Shown here: one piece after another, positions 60,001 to 64,000 of the stretch
Layout: each line of letters starts with the position of its first letter
Numbering within the stretch: position 1 is the first letter of the stretch
Source of the DNA: Eggerthella timonensis
GTDB taxonomy: Bacteria; Actinomycetota; Coriobacteriia; Coriobacteriales; Eggerthellaceae
Assembly: GCF_900184265.1 (NCBI RefSeq)
Contig: NZ_FXXA01000002.1
Location: forward strand, 2,900,539 to 2,964,538
Direction of reading: 5' to 3'
DNA length: 64,000 nucleotides
Notes under the pieces: model-generated
Databases searched by the model: none
Told to the model about the DNA's origin: nothing
What the model saw: only the letters and a program-made list of their open reading frames with translations
Program-made: the position numbers and the translations under genes

Positions 60001-60363
60001 GCCACGCCCAAGAAGCGCCGGCTCGAGCTGGTGAACCGGTTCAACGACGACGACACGCCCGTCTTCCTCGTGTCGCTCAAAGCGGGCGGCACCGGGCTCA
60101 ACCTCACGGGCGCGTCGGTGGTGGTGCACGCCGACCCCTGGTGGAACGCGGCCGCGCAGAACCAGGCCACCGACCGCGCGCACCGCATCGGCCAGACGCA
60201 GGTGGTGAGCGTTCACAAGGTCATCGCTAAGGACACCGTCGAGGAGCGCATCCTGCATCTGCAGGACGCGAAGACCGACCTCGCCGACCAGGTGATCGGC
60301 GCCGGCGGCGTGTCGCTTGCGACGCTCAGCCAAGAGGAGCTGCTCGACCTGCTCGAGGGCTAG
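57091..60363 (+). CDS. SNF2 family helicase with SWIM zinc finger
   Basis: The 1090-residue protein has a SWIM zinc finger CTC..CKH (Cys75, Cys77, Cys87, His89) at the N-terminus and a long middle region. The Swi2/Snf2 motor runs from about 605 to 1060, with motif I DEMGLGKS (636-643), motif II DEAQ at 750-753, LTGTPMENRLSELWSIFDF, and motifs V/VI (LKAGGTGLNLTGA, TDRAHRIGQ). It is a DNA translocase of the bacterial RapA-like/HepA group; its partner or substrate is unknown. A TACCATGGTA palindrome lies upstream at 57039-57048. Its TAG stop shares CTAG with the stop of the convergent TetR gene. Confidence 0.93.
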   Translation: MLSEDEISRQCSARTLARAQSIAASDRNILTKQVRYNPPETTLSAFVASSSGWTDRYRTSVTFDEGEGAVVDYACTCPAYREHDGMCKHCAALALSYLSAPEKFMGYRAHRAPTTSASLLELMARSKAVAEAEEAGGIDLEPTIVYGYRSWSAHFRIVGPQGGYVMKSISDFMGRMRRGERFSYGKKLAFTHVPSLLADQARPIARFLDRAVAQREQAAGTAFLRYRGRDQIGRDLDLSDYELIELLDLLDGRPFTVEGTDWGTRSLTHARIVSADPDIDVRVERTDEGGYAIVQPDELPFVAQGDRMYLWQDDTFYRCSADFARTAGFLRTVYDNDDARLFVSLADMPLFCATVLPAIEQRLHVETPPEIELFRPVPCKLEFYFDKTDRDVTCSAQAVYGSRRYPLFDSAAGDETGPLRDERLEGRAKKLAKRYFDTFEAPPAIQLADEAAVADLVFGGLAEFQALGESFTTPAFDRLLVDKKPRLSVGISLAGNLINLTVSADDLPPAEVAALLASYRRRKRYHRLKSGAYLNLAEYDLAQLDHLADDFGFTPKQLAAGQVELPAYHAFYLDEQFDDAERNRPFTRYLESFRAASAEPCPVPEQLAATLRPYQAEGLRWMSALADRDLGGILADEMGLGKSVQLIAFLLARQSEARAVGPSLVVCPASLVYNWMAEFERFAPGLDVRAAVGAKRERMRIRSEACDRHARESELARDGRCCDVLITSYDLLRIDADDVAAREFYCCALDEAQYVKNHATKTARAAKRVRARHRFALTGTPMENRLSELWSIFDFLMPGLLGSYMRFREHFELDITGGDEDAARRLRSLVAPFMLRRLKADVLKDLPDKLESVVYVPMEGEQQRLYAAHEQQLRDALTLQKNNRNNRQFRERKVEILAELTKLRQLCCDPRLLYENYAGHAAKLDAIAEIVESAMDAGEKTLVFSQFTSFLQLIADVLDARRVPYFTITGATPKKRRLELVNRFNDDDTPVFLVSLKAGGTGLNLTGASVVVHADPWWNAAAQNQATDRAHRIGQTQVVSVHKVIAKDTVEERILHLQDAKTDLADQVIGAGGVSLATLSQEELLDLLEG

Positions 60364-60983
60364 GGGGGCGGTGAGACAGAGAGACGCCCGGTGAGACAGA
60401 GGGACGTCACCCGGGCGCGGGCGGCATCGTCCTCGCAGCCGTCGTGCATCTGCATGAGCGTCATGAGCGGCGCGAAGAACTCCAGCGCCATGAGCCGCCC
60501 GTCGCCCGGCGCGAACGCCCCGGCCTGCACCATGCCGTCGAACAGCGCGGCCTGGTACGCGATGGGGCCGTCGGCGAAACGGCCGCGGTAGAGCGCGCCC
60601 ATGGCGGCGTCGCGGTACTGCTCCCGCGTGAGCAGGCGCCGGTACAGCACGGCCTCCTCGTCCTGCGTCCAATAGCGGAACTGCGCCTCGGCCATGTCCT
60701 CGATCGCCCCGATCGGCAGGGCGGCGTACGCGCCCGCCAGCTGAGGGACCTCGCCCGACGGCGTGCCGAGCGAGGCCGCGAAGCGCTCGTAGGCGGCGTC
60801 CATGCGCTCGACCACGGCGTCGAACAGCGCCTGCTTGCCGGAGAAATGCTTGTACAGCGAAGCGGGCTTGACGTCCACCGCCGCCGCGATGTCGCGCATG
60901 CTCACGCCGTCGTACCCGTGCTCGGCGAACAGCCGCAGAGCCGCCTTCGCCACCGCCTCCTTCGTGTTGCGCCGCGCCGTCAC
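60360..60983 (-). CDS. TetR family repressor
   Basis: The 207-residue repressor has an N-terminal helix-turn-helix at about 5-55 (AALRLFAEHGYDGVSMRDIA, then VKPASLYKHFSGKQAL). An all-helical ligand domain follows. GTG 60983 overlaps the stop of the membrane protein gene (GTGA), so the two are coupled. Its own promoter is probably the one at 61425-61479 that contains the TetR-like dyads. The last 16 residues (VTSLCLTGRLSVSPPP) are encoded entirely by two TGAGAC-family repeat units, so the natural C-terminus has been replaced. The effector is unknown. Confidence 0.9.
   Translation of the reverse strand: MTARRNTKEAVAKAALRLFAEHGYDGVSMRDIAAAVDVKPASLYKHFSGKQALFDAVVERMDAAYERFAASLGTPSGEVPQLAGAYAALPIGAIEDMAEAQFRYWTQDEEAVLYRRLLTREQYRDAAMGALYRGRFADGPIAYQAALFDGMVQAGAFAPGDGRLMALEFFAPLMTLMQMHDGCEDDAARARVTSLCLTGRLSVSPPP
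60370..60406. repeat. Two tandem TGAGAC units inside the tetR-like 3' end
   Basis: GGTGAGACAGAGAGACG (60370-60386) and GGTGAGACAGAGGGACG (60390-60406) are tandem copies of the first half of the arms at 9456-9559. They lie inside the TetR reading frame and supply its stop context. Confidence 0.85.
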
Positions 60984-61405
60984 GGGCGCGCGCCTTCTGC
61001 GCGGCGGGCGCGCCAGCTCGCCGCCAGCTGCAGAGCGCCGATGACCAGGTAGACGACCGTGACAGGATTGGGCATGAACGCCGTCTCGACGAGCGTCCAG
61101 GCGACGAGCAGCCCGCCCGCCGCCATGCCCGCCGCGTACGACGCCGCCCGCTCGCCGCGGAACCGCAACGCGAGCGCGACGAGATTGGGCACGCCGTTCA
61201 CGAGGACGAGCGCGAGCCCCGGCCAGAAATGGCTCGTGAAGAACACGTCGTGCAGCGGGAAGCCGTCGTACACCGACAGCGGCATAAACGCGTTGTCGGC
61301 GCCCGTAAGCCCCAGAACCATCATGAGGCCGCCGCACACGACCGCGCACGCCCCATTGAACCAGTTCACGAACAGCGCGAACCCGCGCGCAAGCCGATCA
61401 AGCAT
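60980..61405 (-). CDS. Small membrane protein
   Basis: The 141-residue protein has four predicted membrane helices (about 12-35, 58-77, 86-104 and 112-130). It has no motif I recognise; a DUF-type integral membrane protein is likely. AGGAGGG lies 5 bases before ATG 61405. It is the first gene of the two-gene unit with tetR and should be repressed by it, as the dyads overlap its promoter. The pairing of a TetR regulator with a small membrane protein suggests an efflux or stress role, but no transport motif is visible. Confidence 0.8.
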   Translation of the reverse strand: MLDRLARGFALFVNWFNGACAVVCGGLMMVLGLTGADNAFMPLSVYDGFPLHDVFFTSHFWPGLALVLVNGVPNLVALALRFRGERAASYAAGMAAGGLLVAWTLVETAFMPNPVTVVYLVIGALQLAASWRARRAEGARP

Positions 61406-61424
61406 GAGGGTCCCTCCTATCGGT

Positions 61425-61479
61425 TAACGATCGTTAGCTTTATGGGAGCCAGTATAGCTAACAATCGTTAGCCTTGCAA
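61425..61479 (-). promoter_or_regulatory. Promoter with two TetR-type dyads
   Basis: On the minus strand TTGCAA (61479-61474), a 17-base spacer and TATACT (61456-61451) form a good promoter. The spacer is almost entirely the dyad GCTAACGATTGTTAGC. A second, perfect dyad TAACGATCGTTA lies downstream at 61425-61436, between the start site and the ribosome-binding site. Both share TAACGA-T/C-GTTA cores, as expected for an autoregulating TetR repressor. Confidence 0.8.
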
Positions 61480-61507
61480 GGGAGGGAGACGGCGGCGCGC
61501 AAACGAC

Positions 61508-61535
61508 AAGCGCCCCGCCGGAGGGCGGGGCGCTT
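61508..61535 (-). terminator. Terminator of accD-accA
   Basis: AAGCGCCCCGCC and GGCGGGGCGCTT form a perfect 12-bp stem with a 4-base loop, 21 bases after the stop codon. The U tract is weak (GTCGTTT). Confidence 0.8.
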
Positions 61536-61556
61536 CTGCGGGACGAGGGCTCGGGC

Positions 61557-64000
61557 CTAGAACTTGCCGAAGCGCTCGTAGCGGGCGCGCAGCAGCTCGG
61601 GCACAGGCACGCCGCACAGCTCGTCGAGGGTGGCGCACACGTACGCGCGCACGCCCTCGGCCGCCTGCTCGGGGTTCTCGTGCGCAGGCCCCGCGCCCTC
61701 GGACAGCACGGCGTCCACGATGCCCATCTCGCACGCTTCCGCGGCGCTCATCTTCATCACGGCGGCCGCTTCGGGGGCGCGCGTGCGGTCTTTCCACAGG
61801 ATGGACGCGAAGCCCTCCGGCGACAGCACCGAGTACACCGCGTGCTCCTGCATGGCCACGCGGTCGGCCAGCGCGAGCGCCAGCGCACCGCCCGAGCCGC
61901 CCTCGCCCAGAAGCACGCTCACCACGGGCACGCGCAGGCCCGCGAGCGCCAGCAGGTTGTCGGCGATGGCGTTGCCCTGCCCGCGCTCCTCGGCCTCCAT
62001 GCCGCAGAACGCGCCCTGCGTGTCCACGAGGCACACCACCGGGCGGCCGAACTTCTCGGCCTGCCGCATGAGGCGCAGGGACTTGCGGTAGCCCTCCGGC
62101 TGCGGGCAGCCGAAGTTGCGGGCGATGCGCTCGCGCAAGTCGCGGCCCTTCTCCTGGGCGATCACCGTCACCGCGCGCCCGCCGATCCAGCCGAGGCCGC
62201 ACACGATGGCGCCATCGTCGCCGAACATGCGGTCGCCGTGCAGCTCGATGAAGCCGTCCACGAACGCGTCGATGTAGGCGAGCGCCGTCGGGCGGTGCAC
62301 GTTGCGCGCCAGCTGCACGCTCTCCCACGCGCGGTTCGACGCGGGCGCGCTCGCCTCGCGCGCCGCGGCGGACGCGTCCTCCAGCGACACGCCGGCCTCC
62401 GCGTCGAAGCCGCCCGTGCTGAGCGCCTTCTCGAGGCGCTTGGCGCGGGAGGACCCGCGACGGTCGAAGCGCTCGGTGACGGCGGCGATGCGCCCGCGCA
62501 GTTTGCGCGATGCCGATCCGGCGGCCCCGGCGAACGGCAGGCCGCCCACGGTCAGATCGCCGTACGTCACCGTGTTGTACGTGGCGGCTCCGCTGGCCAG
62601 ATTCTCGCGCACCGCCTCGTAGCTGACGAGGATGTCGCGGTCGCCGGGCTCGTGCAAGTCGCGCGACGCCACGGCCGTGGCCAGGTGCAGCGCCAGCAGG
62701 TGCGCGAGCGTGCCGCGCAGCTCGCCGCGCTCCACGATGGCGTCGATCAGGCCGTGCTCGAGCGCGAACTCGGCCGTCTGGAATCCCTCGGGAAGCTCCT
62801 GCTTGATGGTGTCCTTGATGACGCGCTGGCCCGCGAAGCCGATGAGCGCGCGGGGCTCGGCCAGGATCACGTCGCCTTGCATGGCGAACGACGCGGTCAC
62901 GCCGCCCGTCGTGGGGTCGGTGAGCACCGAGATGTAGGGCAGCTTGGCTTCGGCGTGGCGCTCGAGCGCGCACGACACCTTCGCCATCTGCATGAGCGAC
63001 ACGAGGCCCTCCTGCATACGCGCGCCGCCCGACGCGGTGAACACCACCACGGGCAGACGCTCGTCGGTCGCGCGCTCCACGAGCCGTGCCACCTTCTCGC
63101 CCACCACCGAGCCCATCGAGCCCATGAAGAACTGCGACTCCATGATGCCGATGGCCACGCGCAGGCCGGCGATGCGGCCCTCGCCCGTGCGCACGCCCTC
63201 CTCGAGGCCCGTCTTCTCGCGCTGGGCTTCCAGCTTGCCCAAGTAGCCGGGGAATGCGAGGGGATCGGTCTCGGGGACGGAGCGGTTCCACTCCACGAAG
63301 CTGTCGGCGTCGAGCAAGTCGTCGATGCGCTCGCTCGAGGACATGCGCAGGTACCCGCCGCAGGTGGGGCACACGTAGTGGCCGGCCGCCAAGCTGGGGC
63401 CGTCGAACTTGAGGCCGCAGTGCGGGCACGCGCGCCACGAGTCGCCGTCGATGGCGGGCTTGTCGGTGGTGCACAGCACCCAGCCCAACAGCGGCGCGTC
63501 GTTGCTGAGCGGGCGGAACACCCGCACGCCGTGCGCCGCCGTGCGCGCGAGGAAGCTGTCCACCTCGGCCAGCGGCAGCGCCTCGTCGCACAGCAGCACC
63601 ACCGAGGCGCCGCAAGCGTCGGCCGCCGTCAAGACGGCGTGGCTGTTGCAGAACAAGGCGTCCGAGTACTTCTCGCCCAAGCTCACCGCGCTCTGGGCCA
63701 GCTTGAGGTGCCCGTCGCCGCGGTGGTCCTGCGTGTACACGGCGCATGCCGCGAACCCGGCATCGGACACGGCCTGCAACAGGCGCTTCGCCGTCTTCGG
63801 ACGCGCCATCACGAGCGCGACGGGCTTGGGGGCCGCATCGGCAGCCATCCCCGCCTGGCGCGGGGAAGCGGTCGCCAGCGCGCGCGGCACGGCGGTGTAG
63901 TCGGCCGCGTCGGCCGCGTCGTGCGCGTTCGGCGCGGCCAGCTGGCCGGCCGCCGCCTCCTCGGCCATGCGCGTGAGGCGGTAGGCCACGTCGGCCGACT
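61557..64000 (-). CDS. Fused acetyl-CoA carboxylase carboxyltransferase (AccD-AccA), 5' end open
   Basis: At least 810 residues are visible, and the frame is still open at the right edge. Three parts are seen. An N-terminal ~110-residue stretch (PKTAKRLLQAVSDAGFAACAVYT onward, quoted by PKTAKRLL) resembles the Rossmann N-domain of biotin carboxylase. AccD-beta follows with its zinc finger (CPHC...CPTC near 185-208) and carboxyltransferase core (FTASGGARMQEG). AccA-alpha comes after a linker (residues ~555-800: RPTALAYIDAFVDGF, GEGGSGGALALALADRV). It transfers carboxyl from biotin to acetyl-CoA to make malonyl-CoA. GTG 63989 and ATG 63968 are possible starts, but neither has a clear ribosome-binding site, so the true start is probably outside the window. 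Confidence 0.9.
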   Translation of the reverse strand, partial: SADVAYRLTRMAEEAAAGQLAAPNAHDAADAADYTAVPRALATASPRQAGMAADAAPKPVALVMARPKTAKRLLQAVSDAGFAACAVYTQDHRGDGHLKLAQSAVSLGEKYSDALFCNSHAVLTAADACGASVVLLCDEALPLAEVDSFLARTAAHGVRVFRPLSNDAPLLGWVLCTTDKPAIDGDSWRACPHCGLKFDGPSLAAGHYVCPTCGGYLRMSSSERIDDLLDADSFVEWNRSVPETDPLAFPGYLGKLEAQREKTGLEEGVRTGEGRIAGLRVAIGIMESQFFMGSMGSVVGEKVARLVERATDERLPVVVFTASGGARMQEGLVSLMQMAKVSCALERHAEAKLPYISVLTDPTTGGVTASFAMQGDVILAEPRALIGFAGQRVIKDTIKQELPEGFQTAEFALEHGLIDAIVERGELRGTLAHLLALHLATAVASRDLHEPGDRDILVSYEAVRENLASGAATYNTVTYGDLTVGGLPFAGAAGSASRKLRGRIAAVTERFDRRGSSRAKRLEKALSTGGFDAEAGVSLEDASAAAREASAPASNRAWESVQLARNVHRPTALAYIDAFVDGFIELHGDRMFGDDGAIVCGLGWIGGRAVTVIAQEKGRDLRERIARNFGCPQPEGYRKSLRLMRQAEKFGRPVVCLVDTQGAFCGMEAEERGQGNAIADNLLALAGLRVPVVSVLLGEGGSGGALALALADRVAMQEHAVYSVLSPEGFASILWKDRTRAPEAAAVMKMSAAEACEMGIVDAVLSEGAGPAHENPEQAAEGVRAYVCATLDELCGVPVPELLRARYERFGKF

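Noticed and set aside
57094-60672. 1192-codon minus-strand frame opposite the SNF2 gene
   Set aside because: Long mirror frames are expected in GC-rich genes; composition is Arg/Val/His-rich without domains, and the plus-strand helicase motifs are unmistakable.
1-64000. CRISPR arrays, rRNA genes and complete insertion sequences
   Set aside because: I looked for evenly spaced direct repeats, rRNA landmarks and transposase motifs and saw none. The only repeats are the dispersed hairpins and inverted-repeat elements listed.

Overview
The window looks like chromosome of a high-GC member of the Coriobacteriia (Actinomycetota), most likely Eggerthella lenta or a close relative. The clues are a complete arginine deiminase (ADI) operon for energy generation, a Tat-exported lipoprotein flavoprotein reductase next to a divergent LysR regulator, a fused AccD-AccA carboxyltransferase, and strongly GC-biased codon use. 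This assignment comes from gene content alone; no database was searched.

Layout. 1-1300: NYN/LOTUS protein and tRNA-His and tRNA-Lys genes. 1660-4103: ECF sigma factor and a large one-TM partner, probably its anti-sigma factor. 4160-9455: a BceAB/FtsX-type ABC exporter divergent from a response regulator and histidine kinase, with a helically phased hexamer array between them. 9456-15956: DegV, DUF1836, a CPA1 antiporter, argS and a GNAT enzyme. 16077-21235: arcA-arcB-arcC-arcD on the minus strand, with a tRNA-Arg gene upstream. 22139-25314: small glutaredoxin, LysR regulator and Tat flavoprotein. 25737-30110: tRNA-Gly, LigD, DUF4256, YdeI and GNAT genes. 30158-31913: tRNA-Pro, an inverted tRNA-Pro fragment, and an orphan AbiEi/DUF559-like gene flanked by two related hairpins. 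31939-40154: rdgB, murI, an Fe-S flavoprotein-like reductase, ybaK, an L,D-transpeptidase, ssrA (tmRNA), an acidic protein, smpB and an M42 peptidase. 40348-48605: fused otsA-otsB, a three-gene cluster of small enzymes, a VWA/SpaA-type surface adhesin and adenine deaminase. 48667-53977: a lower-GC defence module (mcrC, mcrB and a divergent RloC/PrrC-like ABC ATPase). 53984-64000: Nudix hydrolase, DUF523-GNAT fusion, MFS transporter, SNF2 helicase, an autoregulated membrane protein-TetR operon, and accD-accA, which runs off the window.

How the parts work together. The arc genes convert arginine to ornithine, NH3, CO2 and ATP, with a YfcC-type carrier as the likely arginine/ornithine exchanger. 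SmpB and tmRNA lie within 1.3 kb of each other and together form the trans-translation system. McrB and McrC form a type IV restriction system, and the neighbouring ATPase could be a second-line nuclease.

The most interesting non-coding content is a set of dispersed intergenic repeats: two diverged copies of a ~140-bp element with terminal inverted repeats, a similarly sized inverted-repeat element upstream of the argS terminator, and a family of TGAGAC-type hairpins, two of which now encode the C-terminus of the TetR protein. A dyad sitting exactly in the spacer of the TetR operon promoter and a 10-12-bp phased CCTTGC array upstream of the two-component system are strong candidate binding sites.
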